A DNA stretch of 64,000 nucleotides from Selenomonas sp. (GCA_022482925.1 JAKVOG010000006.1:62001-126000); one strand, 5' to 3'; positions 26,556 to 35,891 are shown, numbered from the stretch's first letter. A program made the numbers and translations. The notes: a model not told the origin generated them from the letters alone.

Positions 26556-27848
26556 TTACAGACCAAAACGCTCAAAAATCATATCGACATGACGCAGGAA
26601 ATATTTATAATCGAAGCAATCATCGATTTCTTCCTTCGTCAGATACTTCGTGATATCCGGATCGCTTTCCACACTCGTGCGGAAATCCTGATGCTCCATC
26701 CAACGCTTCATTGCATTGCGCTGTACCCATTTGTAGGCATCCTCACGCAGCACGCCCTTGCCGACAACCGTCAGCATGATGCGCTGGCTGTAGATCAGGC
26801 CGCCCGTACGCTCCATATCATGCAGCATCTTCTCCGGGTAGACCAGCAGCTTATCGATGATATCCGTAAGCTTCCGCGTGCAATAATCCAGGTTGATCGT
26901 CGTATCCGGCAGGATCACGCGCTCAACAGAGGAATGGGAAATGTCACGTTCATGCCAGAGCGTGATGTCTTCCATCGCGGCTACGGCATTACCACGGTTC
27001 AGACGGGCCATACCCGAGATACGCTCGCAGTTGATCGGGTTGCGCTTATGCGGCATAGCCGAAGAGCCCTTCTGCCCCGGGGAGAAATACTCCTCAGCCT
27101 CACGGATATCCGTGCGCTGCAGGTTACGGACCTCAGTTGCAATCTTCTCCAGCGTGCTGGATACGATAGCCATCGTCGTCACGAACTCGGCATGGCGGTC
27201 ACGCTGGATAACCTGCGTAGCCAGACGTACCGGCTGCAGGCCAAGCGTCTTGCCGACCATTTCCTCGATCTTCGGATCGATGTTGGAATATGTACCAACT
27301 GCACCAGACAGTTTGCAGACCGAAGCCGTCTTCTGAGCATGCTCGACACGCTCAATATCGCGCTCGATCTCAGCCGACCAGAGCAGCATCTTCAGTCCGA
27401 AAGTCATCGGCTCGGCATGGATGCCATGCGTACGGCCGATGCACGGCGTATGCTTGAACTCCACCGCACGGCGGCGCAGGACCTCACGGAACTTCTTCAG
27501 GTCATCCAGAATGATTCCGGCAGCATCACGCATCATCATGCAGTAAGCCGTATCCTTGACATCGCTGGACGTCAGCCCTTTATGAACATACTTGGAATCA
27601 TCACCAACATTTTCTGCCACATTGGTCAGGAAAGCAATGATGTCATGATGAGTCACAGACTCGATCTCATGAATCCTTTTGACATCGAATTTCGCTTTCG
27701 CGCGAATATTCTTGGCCGCTTCCTTCGGAATCTCTCCGAGCTCAGCCATGGCATCGCAGGCAGCCATCTCGACATTCAGGATCTGCTGCCATTCGTTCTC
27801 GATAGACCAAAGATGGCCCATCTCCGGGTTGGTGTAACGTTCGATCAT
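26556..27848 (-). CDS. purB: adenylosuccinate lyase
   Basis: 430 residues from [17 protein letters not shown], behind AGGAGG; a longer upstream frame lacks a ribosome site and crosses the leader. It acts in purine synthesis (SAICAR cleavage) and in AMP formation. The fumarase/aspartase signature [15 protein letters not shown] is intact, as are the catalytic-histidine segments [14 protein letters not shown] and [10 protein letters not shown]. First gene of the purB-purA unit; a 155-nt leader with a possible attenuator precedes it. Confidence 0.95.
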   Translation of the reverse strand: MIERYTNPEMGHLWSIENEWQQILNVEMAACDAMAELGEIPKEAAKNIRAKAKFDVKRIHEIESVTHHDIIAFLTNVAENVGDDSKYVHKGLTSSDVKDTAYCMMMRDAAGIILDDLKKFREVLRRRAVEFKHTPCIGRTHGIHAEPMTFGLKMLLWSAEIERDIERVEHAQKTASVCKLSGAVGTYSNIDPKIEEMVGKTLGLQPVRLATQVIQRDRHAEFVTTMAIVSSTLEKIATEVRNLQRTDIREAEEYFSPGQKGSSAMPHKRNPINCERISGMARLNRGNAVAAMEDITLWHERDISHSSVERVILPDTTINLDYCTRKLTDIIDKLLVYPEKMLHDMERTGGLIYSQRIMLTVVGKGVLREDAYKWVQRNAMKRWMEHQDFRTSVESDPDITKYLTKEEIDDCFDYKYFLRHVDMIFERFGL

Positions 27849-28002
27849 TAGTGATTTCCTCCTCATTTTCCTGGCGGCGTCACTGCACCGCGGAAGTGAA
27901 AACACGACGAAAAAACTCAAATTGACTGTCCCATCCACATCAAATGCAGAAGTATCGCGGGGCAAGCCTCATTTTGAGTTTGGAGAACTACCTTATTTCC
28001 CT
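27849..28002 (-). promoter_or_regulatory. purB leader with possible attenuator
   Basis: About 155 nt between the predicted transcription start and purB. On the minus strand AAACTCAAA near 27982 pairs with TTTGAGTTTTTT near 27920, giving a long-loop terminator-like stem, followed by a GC-rich hairpin before the ribosome site. I could not match it to a known riboswitch class. Confidence 0.35.
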
Positions 28003-28007
28003 TGTCT

Positions 28008-28052
28008 ATCATAGCATTTACAGCAAACCATGTCAACGTTAGTTGACATGGT
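28008..28052. promoter_or_regulatory. divergent promoters on a 26-bp palindrome
   Basis: ACCATGTCAAC-GTTA-GTTGACATGGT (28027-28052) is a perfect palindrome. Each arm carries a TTGACA -35 box. On the minus strand TTGACA, 17 bp, TATGAT (28008-28013) drives purB. On the plus strand TTGACA, 16 bp, TATTAG points to the ATPase gene. It looks like a shared operator. Confidence 0.65.
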
Positions 28053-28068
28053 TACAATCCTGTATATT

Positions 28069-28104
28069 AGCAATAATTTCTTGTATAAAAGAAATTATTG
28101 CTAT
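28069..28104. terminator. AT-rich hairpin
   Basis: AGCAATAATTTCTT and AAGAAATTATTGCT form a 14-bp stem with a short loop. It lies in the leader of the ATPase gene; the role is uncertain. Confidence 0.4.
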
Positions 28105-28139
28105 TTTTACCAATTTATTCTAATATAAAAGAAATACAG

Positions 28140-28178
28140 TGACAACTTCACATCACAATTGACAACTTCACATCACAA
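28140..28178 (+). repeat. two direct repeats before the DUF4143 ATPase
   Basis: TGACAACTTCACATCACAA occurs twice, 20 bp apart, ending 12 bp before the start codon. It may be a protein-binding operator or a translational control site. Confidence 0.6.
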
Positions 28179-28190
28179 AGGGATGGTTTT

Positions 28191-29403
28191 ATGATTATAC
28201 GTGAACGATATATGGATCAGCTGCGTGATTTCATCGACACGCCGGTAATAAAGGTACTGACAGGGATGCGCCGCAGTGGCAAAAGTGCCCTTGCTCGAAT
28301 TATTGAAAGAAGAACTGTTCTCCCGTAACATCCCGGCAACGAATATCATCTCAATCAATCTTGAATCCTTACGCTATGAGTCTCTGCGCGAATATCACGC
28401 CCTATATCAGGAACTCCTGCAGCAAACCCGCCAGACCACCGGAAAAGTATATATCCTACTGGATGAGATTCAGGAAGTATCCGGCTGGGAACGAGCCATC
28501 AACTCACTACGAGTCGACCTCGACTGCGACCTCTACATCACAGGATCGAACGCCAAGCTCCTGTCGGGTGAACTTGCCACTCTGCTGGCCGGACGCTATG
28601 TGGAGATTCAGGTATATCCTCTGAGTTTCAAAGAATACCTCACCTTCACGCAAACTCACACCGATACAGCCTCACAAAATATCCAATCACAATTCGCTGA
28701 CTATCTCCGATTCGGAGGCCTCCCCGGAATCCATCAAATGAAATGGGAAGAAGAACGTATCTTCCAATACCTTCAGGATATCTACAACTCCGTCCTGCTG
28801 AAAGATGTGATTGCCCGCAACCGGATACGCGAAACCGCCCTGCTGGAAGCGATTCTTGCCTACCTCATGGACAATATCGGCAACACCTTCGCAGCGAAGA
28901 CCATCTCTGACTTCCTGAAAAGCCAGGGACGGCGCCTCAGCACAGAAACGGTCTATAACTACCTGCAGGCCCTCGAATCAGCCTGCCTGATCCATAAAGC
29001 TTCCCGTTATGACCTCAAAGGCAAACGTATCCTGGAAACACAGGAGAAATACTATTTCTCCGACCTTGGTCTCCGCCATGCTGTTCTCGGCTATCACGCC
29101 CAGGACATAGCCGGGCTGCTGGAAAACATCGTCTACCTTGAACTGTTGCGCCGTGGCTATACCGTATACATCGGCCGAAAAGATGCCGTTGAAGTCGACT
29201 TCGTTGCCGATCAGAAAGATAACCGCCTATATCTGCAGATCTGCTACATCTTGACCCCGGAAAATATCGACCGTGAATTCCTGCCACTGGAGCAGATCCC
29301 AGATCACTACGAAAAGCTCGTCCTGTCCACCGATACCTTGCTGAACATCAATCGCAACGGTGTCCGCCAAAAGAACATCATCGACTGGCTCCAGCAGGAA
29401 TGA
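28191..29403 (+). CDS. AAA+ ATPase with DUF4143 C-terminal domain (frame broken)
   Basis: Starts MIIRERYMDQLRDFIDTPVI with Walker A GMRRSGKSAL, then changes frame near 28300 into a 375-residue frame. Walker B is VYILLDEIQEV and sensor 1 is LYITGSNAKLLSGEL. The DUF4143 part has YPLSFKEYLTF, FGGLPGIHQM, a winged-helix-like segment (ETVYNYLQALESACLIHKA) and a final nuclease-like segment (VEVDFVADQKDNRLYLQI). The family is common in variable numbers in gut bacteria; proposed roles involve DNA or defence, but function is not established. A single indel explains the break. A truncated Rpn-like remnant follows directly. Confidence 0.82.
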
Positions 29404-29424
29404 TCTTACCTCCCTCTCCATGGC

Positions 29425-29715
29425 CTGCTCCTGCAGAAAGGCAGCGCCGCCAAAAAAAAACAGATCCTGCAGAATGACTTTCAAATCGCCATGACTACGA
29501 CACTTGAACAGGAGGTCGATCACATGTGTAATCTCAGCGAAGGCATCGAACGCCGAGGCATCGAAAAAGGCATCAAAAAAGGCCGCTCTGAAGCAACCGA
29601 AACGACTGCACTGGAAATGCTCCGTGACAAAATGGACATGAACCTCATCATGAAATACACCAAGCTCTCCCTCGAGAAGCTCACCGAACTCGGCAAGCTT
29701 CATGGCCTGCTCTGA
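29425..29715 (+). pseudogene. 3' remnant of an Rpn-type nuclease gene
   Basis: The last 95 or so codons of the gene at 29901-30875, nearly identical in DNA, including its terminator, but with no 5' part. It begins abruptly 20 bp after the ATPase stop. One of the 12-bp GGCATCAAAAAA units present twice in the full gene is missing here. It is a duplicated or replaced end, not a working gene. Confidence 0.8.
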
Positions 29716-29732
29716 TTCCCCGTCTATACAAC

Positions 29733-29767
29733 AAATGCCGCACACCAAGAACCGTGTGCGGCATTTT
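29733..29767. terminator. terminator, duplicated copy 1
   Basis: AATGCCGCACAC stem with complement and T4. Identical to the one after the full-length nuclease gene. Confidence 0.8.
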
Positions 29768-29858
29768 ATATTCCTATTTCCATCCGCTTTACTTTAGCGA
29801 ACATATGTTATATAATATCAATAGAACAAGTTTTCTGAATCCATCGAATCCCATTACC

Positions 29859-29881
29859 ATAAAGGCTTTCTTATGCTATAC
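29859..29881 (+). promoter_or_regulatory. promoter of the Rpn-type nuclease gene
   Basis: TTACCA, 17 bp, TATACT at about 29876-29881, with a short leader to the start at 29901. Confidence 0.45.
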
Positions 29882-29900
29882 TGAAAGAAGGGAATCTCCT

Positions 29901-30875
29901 ATGGAACAAGAAACCTATCTGGCTCACACGATCAGCCAGACCAGTGATCATCCGGCCTATGATGCCGCCTGCAAGAAAGTCCTGGCAGACAAGCAGATCC
30001 TTGCCTGGATCCTTCGCTCCTGCACCGTAGAATTCCAAAACTGCAGCATCACGGATATCGCCGAACACTACATCGAAGGCATGCCTGACATCGCTGCCAC
30101 CGGCGTCTGCCCAGATGATTCCGGTCCCAATATCCACGGCGCCAGCCATGAGGACAACACCCTGCATGAAGGCACCATCTACTATGACATCCGGTTCTCC
30201 GCACTCGCGCCCGGCAGTCATCAGCCAATCCCACTGATCCTCAACATCGAAGCCCAGAATGACTACTATCCTGGTTATCCCTTGATCAAACGGGCCGTAT
30301 ACTACGGTGCCCGCCTGATTTCCTCCCAATACGGAACCGAATTCCAAAACAGCAACTACCAGAGCATCAAGAAAGCCTGCTCGATATGGATCTGCACGAA
30401 CGTCCCCAAAGACCGGCAGAACAGCATAAACCGCTATGCCCTTCAGGAACAGCACCTGGCAGGGAACGCAACAGAAGAACCGCTGAACTATGACCTCATC
30501 AACATCACGATGATTGGCCTCAGCGAAACGCCCCCACCTGAAGAAGGCAACGTCCTGAATCTTCTCTCCGTCCTGCTCCTGCAGAAAGGCAATGCCGCCC
30601 AAAAGAAACAGATCCTGCAGAATGACTTTCAAATCGCCATGACTACGACACTTGAACAGGAGGTCGATCACATGTGTAATCTCAGCGAAGGCATCGAACG
30701 CCGAGGCATCGAAAAAGGCATCAAAAAAGGCATCAAAAAAGGCCGCTCTGAAGCAACCGAAACGACTGCACTGGAGATGCTCCGTGACAAAATGGACATG
30801 AACCTCATCATGAAATACACCAAGCTCTCCCTCGAGAAGCTCACCGAACTCGGCAAGCTTCATGGCCTGCTCTGA
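29901..30875 (+). CDS. Rpn/YhgA-type PD-(D/E)XK nuclease (recombination-promoting nuclease/transposase family)
   Basis: 324 residues starting MEQETYLAHTISQT behind AAGAAGGGA. The opening YDAACKKVLADKQILAWIL, then YYDIRFSALAPG and LILNIEAQNDYYPGYPLIKR, give the PD-(D/E)XK core (D...ExQ) of the Rpn family. The C-terminal part holds a basic tandem repeat (IEKGIKKGIKKGRSE) typical of these proteins. Rpn proteins cut DNA and raise RecA-independent recombination in E. coli; their copies often swap 3' ends. The 3' third is duplicated 1.1 kb upstream. Confidence 0.82.
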   Translation: MEQETYLAHTISQTSDHPAYDAACKKVLADKQILAWILRSCTVEFQNCSITDIAEHYIEGMPDIAATGVCPDDSGPNIHGASHEDNTLHEGTIYYDIRFSALAPGSHQPIPLILNIEAQNDYYPGYPLIKRAVYYGARLISSQYGTEFQNSNYQSIKKACSIWICTNVPKDRQNSINRYALQEQHLAGNATEEPLNYDLINITMIGLSETPPPEEGNVLNLLSVLLLQKGNAAQKKQILQNDFQIAMTTTLEQEVDHMCNLSEGIERRGIEKGIKKGIKKGRSEATETTALEMLRDKMDMNLIMKYTKLSLEKLTELGKLHGLL

Positions 30876-30891
30876 TTCCCCGTCTATACAA

Positions 30892-30927
30892 CAAATGCCG
30901 CACACCAAGAACCGTGTGCGGCATTTT
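30892..30927. terminator. terminator, duplicated copy 2
   Basis: AAATGCCGCACAC stem, complement and T5, shared with the remnant upstream. Confidence 0.85.
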
Positions 30928-30942
30928 TACGTCCGTCATGAT

Positions 30943-31128
30943 CTATCCTCTTTTTCGGCGTGCATCCTCATCCCTCATATCACTCAGGGCATACTCACAG
31001 CACTGCTGGACCAGGTTATTCATCGAAATCCCCTGCGACTTCGCAACCTCGTCCAGCTTATCCACCAAATCCGTCGACAGCCGGAACGTCTTGCTGATCA
31101 TCTCCGGCGTATTCTTCACAACAAACAT
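30943..31128 (-). CDS. ribbon-helix-helix (CopG/Arc-type) protein
   Basis: 61 residues: MFVVKNTPEMISKTFRLSTD with a beta strand (ISKTFRLS) and two helices (DLVDKLDEVAKSQGISMNNL). This is the RHH DNA-binding fold found in antitoxins and small regulators. No partner toxin of usual size is adjacent, so it may be a stand-alone regulator. AGGATGATTTC precedes the start. Confidence 0.78.
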   Translation of the reverse strand: MFVVKNTPEMISKTFRLSTDLVDKLDEVAKSQGISMNNLVQQCCEYALSDMRDEDARRKRG

Positions 31129-31170
31129 GAAATCATCCTTCTTTCTTCACCAAACGCACTACACCTGTAT

Positions 31171-32097
31171 CTATCCCTTAGAAAAATAAGTATAAGTCCG
31201 CCGTAATCCTTCTACTAAGGAAACTTCAGGACACCAGACCAAAGCCTGAACCGCCATATCATGGCACAACATCGACCGGTAGATATCCCCTTCACGCACC
31301 GGTCCATGGCTTACCCGCAGCTCATCACCAGAAATATCCTGCAGGATCTGCACCAGCTCATCCAAGCTCGTTTCCGTCTGTGTGCTGAGATTGTACGCCC
31401 TATTGACCTGCTCCGTAACCAATGCCCGGCATAATCCAGCTGCAATATCACCTGCATAAACGAAATCCCTCGTCTGCGAACCATCGCCAAAGATCGTGAT
31501 ATCCTTCCCCTGTGCCATCCGCTTCGCGAAAATGCTGATCACACCACCCTCGCCAGAATCCCCCTGACGCTCGCCATAGACATTGGCAAACCTCAAGACC
31601 ACATAATCCAGCCCATAGATCTGCCGATAAAGTGCCAGATAATGCTCAGCCGTCACCTTAGTCAGCCCATAGAACGACATCGGCTGAAGTGCATGCTCCT
31701 CCCGAATCGGTAGATCAGCCGCCTGCACATCACCATAAGCAGCTGCCGTAGACGCAAATAGCACCCGTCGAACACCGCTAAGCCTGGCGGCCTCTAGGAT
31801 ATTCAACAGCCCCATCACATTCTCATCCGCATCAAACCGCGGATCCCGGATTGATGCATCCACCATCGTCTGTGCTGCCAAATGCACGATTGCATCAAAC
31901 TTCTCATAGATGATCTGCTGTACGACCACCTGATCCCGGATATCCTGCTTCCAGAACGTGAACCCTGCCGCAGGCAGATGTTCCCGCACGCCCGTACTCA
32001 GGTTATCCAGTACCGTGACCACATGGCCTTCTGCCAGCAACTGCCGCACCAGATGAGAACCAATAAAACCGGCTCCACCAGTAACTAAAACATTCAT
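31171..32097 (-). CDS. NAD-dependent epimerase/dehydratase (UDP-glucose 4-epimerase-like)
   Basis: 308-residue extended short-chain dehydrogenase. The NAD motif is VTGGAGFIGSHLVRQLL, the downstream motifs are HLAAQTMVDASIRDP, and the catalytic set is serine/threonine in ASTAAAYGD plus YGLTKVTAE (YxxxK). NVYGERQ and FVYAGDIA are typical of GalE-like enzymes. Product: UDP-galactose or a related sugar for surface polysaccharide. It is 11 bp downstream of the flippase fragment on the same strand, so it was part of a polysaccharide operon. Confidence 0.85.
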   Translation of the reverse strand: MNVLVTGGAGFIGSHLVRQLLAEGHVVTVLDNLSTGVREHLPAAGFTFWKQDIRDQVVVQQIIYEKFDAIVHLAAQTMVDASIRDPRFDADENVMGLLNILEAARLSGVRRVLFASTAAAYGDVQAADLPIREEHALQPMSFYGLTKVTAEHYLALYRQIYGLDYVVLRFANVYGERQGDSGEGGVISIFAKRMAQGKDITIFGDGSQTRDFVYAGDIAAGLCRALVTEQVNRAYNLSTQTETSLDELVQILQDISGDELRVSHGPVREGDIYRSMLCHDMAVQALVWCPEVSLVEGLRRTYTYFSKG

Positions 32098-32108
32098 TAC
32101 ATCGCCCC

Positions 32109-33289
32109 CTAATCTCTACCTGTCTTTAGCTTTTTTACTAACTGATTTATCGTGTCGTTAACAACTATTTTTTCCTCACGATTAAAACACCATCGATATA
32201 TAATAAACAGGTAAGTTAAAACATAAATTAACAACTTAACCAAAAGGATTTCCCCTCCAAATACCAACTCATTAATCTGTAGATTAACTGCATACCAAAA
32301 TACAAAAAGTCCAGCAAGCTTTAATATTATTTCACTAATTTGATACCAAAATGTTAAAACATGTAATTTCAATACATGTCCGTAATAAAATGACATTCCA
32401 ATTCCATTTCCTAAAAACATAGCAAATCCAGTCGCCATTGCGCACCCAACTCCACCATACTTCATCCCTAATGGGACAGCCAATACCAAATTAAGCAATC
32501 CAACTGCAGAAAGAATTATTGCGCGGACATAAAAACGATTCATTGCTTGCAAAATAGAAAATCCTATATTTTGAACCAAATCCGTTGTAAACGGAATCAT
32601 TGTCAGTAATGCGATCCAATACGCATCTTCAAATCCATCCCCAGCCCAAAAATATATAAACTCTTTTCCAAATATAGCAAAGCCAATGCTTATCATTGCA
32701 AGAATAAAAAACTGAATACGACCAATCTTTATAAACAACTGAGAAATATCGTCAGTGGTAGCTTTACGAGCAATCATCTCTGTAATATGTGGAAGATATA
32801 CCCCTGTTACAGACGTAGACAACATCATGTATGCTTTTTGCACATTGGCGGCAACCGCATATACAGCCACAGCCGCAGTTCCATCTATAATCCCCAATAT
32901 AATTTGGTTTGTCTGAAAGAACAGCTGATCTACAATTGCTACAACTATCATCGCTAAAGAAAATCTTCCTACCTCCATCATTAATTGACGTGTCCAATAA
33001 TGAAAGCGAATGTGAATGCAAAGTTTATTATTTGCATAATATATTTGAATACAGATAAGCAATGAATTTATTATAGTTTGAACTAACGCAACAGAAAAAG
33101 CGCACGGATATTTCCGCAATAATAATGCAACCATCACAGGTTGCATTATTATTTGTATTGCACTTAACCCGCGCAAAAATACATATCGCTGATATGAATC
33201 AATTACCGCTTTATAAACCATTCCCATCAACGTTATTGCAAGATTAATCAACAGAAGAATATATATTTTTTCTCCTTCATCTATTTCTT
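32109..33289 (-). pseudogene. O-antigen/polysaccharide flippase, 3' part, cut by an IS
   Basis: C-terminal part of a Wzx-type MOP-superfamily flippase of about 390 residues, with many membrane segments (MIVVAIVDQLFFQTNQIILG, AAVAVYAVAANVQKAYMMLS, FAIFGKEFIYFWAGDGFEDA). It is open right up to the IS end (EEIDEGEKIYILLLINLAIT). The matching N-terminal part is at 35065-35318 beyond the IS. AT-rich composition relative to neighbours suggests a horizontally acquired glycan locus. Internal initiation could in theory give a truncated protein, but function is very unlikely. Confidence 0.8.
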
Positions 33290-35064
33290 CCTAAAATCCC
33301 GCGGAAAATTTAACCTACGGGCATAATTCATTAAACTTCCTTGAAATATACGGGTTCGCGCCCATTGCGCTCCTCCTTTTTGTAGGTTAAAATATAATTA
33401 ACCTACAAAAAGGAGGAGCGCAAACATGGCATGCATTTCACGTCAAAACGTCGGCAAGTACACCTATCTATATGAATCCGTGTCTTTCCGTGACCAGAAT
33501 GGTCGTCCGCGCAACAAAAAGGTTTCCATTGGTAAGATAGATTCTGTCACAGGTAAGCCTGTCTTTAAGAAAGAATACCTTGAGCGTATGGCTGCTGCTG
33601 GAACGCCAATCGAGCAGGAATCCCCCTCCATTCCACGAGAAACCTTAGAGATAGCAAGAAATATCCTCGCTTCCAATAAACGTTACGGCAGTATGTACCT
33701 CTTTTTGAAACTGGCAAACAGCATTAACCTGTTACCGCTGTTGCAGAATGCTTTCTCTGTGCAGTTTCGTGAGATTTTCACGCTGGCCTGCTTCCTGATT
33801 GAGTCACAGGAGCCTTTGCTTTACTGTGAGGAATGGCTGTCGCAGACGGAATCCATGCCTTTGCTGAATTCCACGCTGTCATCCCAACGGATTAGCGAAC
33901 TCTTTACCGCCATGACTGAAAATCAGCGGGATGAGTTCTACAGTTCCTGGATTGAGCAAGCTCAAGAAAATGAGTACATCGCATTGGATATCACTTCCAT
34001 ATCGTCGTATTCGCAGTTGTTGGAATCCAGCGAGTGGGGTTACAACCGCGACCATGAGGACTTACCGCAGATTAATTTGTGCATGTTGTTTGGTGAGGAC
34101 TCACGGCTTCCAATTTACCAGACCAGCTATCGTGGCAGTCTGAAAGATGTCACAACACTTCGGACTACCCTGGAAGAAGTCACTTCCCTGGTTCCTGGAT
34201 GTGCTATCCGCATTGTCATGGATAAGGGATTTTACAGTCGTAAGAACATCGATGAGATGTTGAATCCGGACAGGCCTGTTCATTTCCTGGTTTCAGTGCC
34301 ATTTACCAGTGCCTTTGCCAAGAAGCAGGTTGAGAGTGTACAAAAAGATATTCATGACTTAGACTATACAATTCCAACGCCGGATGGCGGCCTTCAAGGG
34401 ATCCACAAAGTCCGTACCTGGCATACAGACATGCGCAATGCCAAGCTACATGTGCACATCTACTTGAATTCCGTAAGACAGGTTACGGAGCGGACCAAGC
34501 TCTATACCTATATAACGGAGCTAAAGCGGGAAGCATTGAAAAATCCAGATAATCCGCAATATGCTGCTGAATTCAAGAAGTATCTCATCATCCGAAACTC
34601 TTCCAAATCATCCGAAGGGCTGACTGTCAATGTCCGGAAAGATGTAATTGCGAAGAAGATGCAGAATTGCGGGTGGATGGTCTTACTAAGTGACAGCGTA
34701 GACAACGCAGAAGAAGCCTTGACCATTTACAGAGCAAAAGATGTTGTCGAGAAAAGCTTCTCCCGACTGAAGAACACACTAGATTTAAATCGTCTGCGCG
34801 TCCATAACGATGAGCGAATGGAAAACAAGCTGTTCATCAGCTTTATTGCCTTGCTGCTTATCAGTGAACTTCACCAGCGGATGCTGCGTGGCGGTCTTTA
34901 CAAGACCTACACCATGCATGAACTGCTCTTGAAGGTACGCAAGCTCCGCGTAGCCCGGTTGAATGGTAAGCGTATTGTTCAGCCAATTAGCAAGGAACAA
35001 CATGAGATATTCAAGGCCTTAGGATTTGAGGATCCCGTAGGTTAAAAAATCTCGGGATTTTAGG
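33290..35064 (+). mobile_element. IS1634-like insertion sequence
   Basis: 1,775 bp bounded by imperfect inverted repeats: left CCTAAAATCCCGCGG...TTTAACCTACGGG (33290-33322), right CCTAAAATCCCGAGA...TTTAACCTACGGG read on the minus strand. One transposase gene fills it. No short direct repeat is visible at the flanks (left ATTTCTT, right TTAGTAT), in keeping with the deletion noted for the flippase gene. Confidence 0.85.
33426..35045 (+). CDS. IS1634-family DDE transposase
   Basis: 539 residues, intact. IS4-superfamily DDE pattern: first aspartate in IALDITSIS, second in IRIVMDKGFYSRKNI (MDKGFYS), the YRGS motif in YQTSYRGSLKDVTTLR, and the glutamate region YRAKDVVEKSFSRLKNTLDL (Y-2-R-3-E-6-K). 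Length and order fit IS1634. AAAAGGAGGAG precedes the start and is also part of a palindrome with the sequence at 33370 (GCGCTCCTCCTTTTTGTAGG), so translation may be controlled by a hairpin. Confidence 0.93.
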   Translation: MACISRQNVGKYTYLYESVSFRDQNGRPRNKKVSIGKIDSVTGKPVFKKEYLERMAAAGTPIEQESPSIPRETLEIARNILASNKRYGSMYLFLKLANSINLLPLLQNAFSVQFREIFTLACFLIESQEPLLYCEEWLSQTESMPLLNSTLSSQRISELFTAMTENQRDEFYSSWIEQAQENEYIALDITSISSYSQLLESSEWGYNRDHEDLPQINLCMLFGEDSRLPIYQTSYRGSLKDVTTLRTTLEEVTSLVPGCAIRIVMDKGFYSRKNIDEMLNPDRPVHFLVSVPFTSAFAKKQVESVQKDIHDLDYTIPTPDGGLQGIHKVRTWHTDMRNAKLHVHIYLNSVRQVTERTKLYTYITELKREALKNPDNPQYAAEFKKYLIIRNSSKSSEGLTVNVRKDVIAKKMQNCGWMVLLSDSVDNAEEALTIYRAKDVVEKSFSRLKNTLDLNRLRVHNDERMENKLFISFIALLLISELHQRMLRGGLYKTYTMHELLLKVRKLRVARLNGKRIVQPISKEQHEIFKALGFEDPVG

Positions 35065-35318
35065 TTAGTATAGAAGCGTACAACCATAGCCGATAAGCCA
35101 AAATCCATCACACTAAAATAGGCAATCATAGATCCTATCAACTGATATAATCCATACTCTGATTTTCCAATGTAATATAGCAACAACGGAATATATATAA
35201 AATTTGATAAAGTTTGTAAGACGATATTTATATAACTGAGTACAATACCGATATATATTTCAAATTGCAACACGTCAACAGCAGTCCTTCGTTTTGCCTC
35301 TTTTCTCCATCTTTCCAC
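35065..35318 (-). pseudogene. O-antigen/polysaccharide flippase, 5' part, cut by an IS
   Basis: About 85 codons: MERWRKEAKRRTAVDVLQFE, then the first two membrane helices and FGLSAMVVRFYT, which stops at the IS border. Compared with Wzx proteins, the segment expected between VRFYT and the continuation at 33289 (about 60 codons, helices 3-4) is missing, so sequence was lost when or after the element arrived. Confidence 0.75.
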
Positions 35319-35377
35319 GACTTTTCCCTATAATAAAGAGACAGATTCTTCTAATACATTTGCATTGACGAAAGGGT

Positions 35378-35806
35378 GTGACGACTATCCATAATAATTT
35401 GCGTTATCTTCGCGAAGTACGGGATATGAAGCAGCGTCAGGTTGCCGATGCTCTTGGTGTCAGCCGTTCTACCTATACGAACTATGAGGCTGGTGCCCGT
35501 TGCCCGGATACCGAGATGCTGACTAAGATGGCCGATTTCTTCGAGCTGAGTGTGGATGAGCTTCTCGGACACACGCCGAAACATTCCAAAGAATTCCGGC
35601 TGCAGCCTCGTGAGCTGATGCTGGTCAAGAGGTTCCGTGCATTGTCTGCCGCAGGACAGGAACGTACCTTACGACAGATGGAGTTCGAGCTGGCGCTGGA
35701 AGTCGAGCAATCACAATCACAGGCAGAGACAAAGAGCAGCGATTCAATGATCTATGCGCCCGAAGGCACATCTGCTGCAGGAAATGTCGTACGCGAAAAA
35801 AAATAG
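35378..35806 (+). CDS. Xre-family helix-turn-helix regulator
   Basis: 142 residues, probable GTG start. Residues 4-60 are a classic HTH_3 domain (LRYLREVRDMKQRQVADALG, VSRSTYTNYEAGARCPDTEM, LTKMADFFELSVDELLGHTP), followed by a linker, a helix rich in arginine and glutamate, and an unstructured tail. It is a single gene with its own terminator, facing away from the flippase. The target is unknown. Confidence 0.85.
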   Translation: MTTIHNNLRYLREVRDMKQRQVADALGVSRSTYTNYEAGARCPDTEMLTKMADFFELSVDELLGHTPKHSKEFRLQPRELMLVKRFRALSAAGQERTLRQMEFELALEVEQSQSQAETKSSDSMIYAPEGTSAAGNVVREKK

Positions 35807-35842
35807 GTCTTCGATGGGTTTCCCCACCGAAGACCTATTTTT
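35799..35842. terminator. intrinsic terminator
   Basis: AAAAATAGGTCTTCG stem with complement and T5, overlapping the Xre gene end. Confidence 0.85.
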
Positions 35843-35861
35843 AGGTTAAATGAAATTTTTC

Positions 35862-35891
35862 TTGACTTGAAGTCAACTCCAGCCGATAAAA
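35862..35891 (+). promoter_or_regulatory. promoter with palindromic operator
   Basis: TTGACT at 35862 with GATAAA 17 bp downstream. The -35 box is half of the palindrome TTGACT-TGA-AGTCAA, a probable binding site, perhaps for the neighbouring Xre protein. Confidence 0.45.

Noticed and set aside
26589..27851. 420-codon open frame on the plus strand opposite purB
   Set aside because: It is the exact antisense of a highly conserved gene, has no ribosome site and its translation resembles no protein family; it is a by-product of codon bias.
27849..28002. Purine riboswitch in the purB leader
   Set aside because: The conserved loop sequences of the purine class are not present and the ykkC-type motifs could not be matched; only a possible attenuator is listed.
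29491..29715. Independent small gene
   Set aside because: It is a near-identical copy of the end of the nuclease gene at 29901-30875, with no own start region.
30943..31128. Antitoxin of a type II toxin-antitoxin pair
   Set aside because: The ribbon-helix-helix fold fits, but no toxin-sized gene lies next to it on the same strand.
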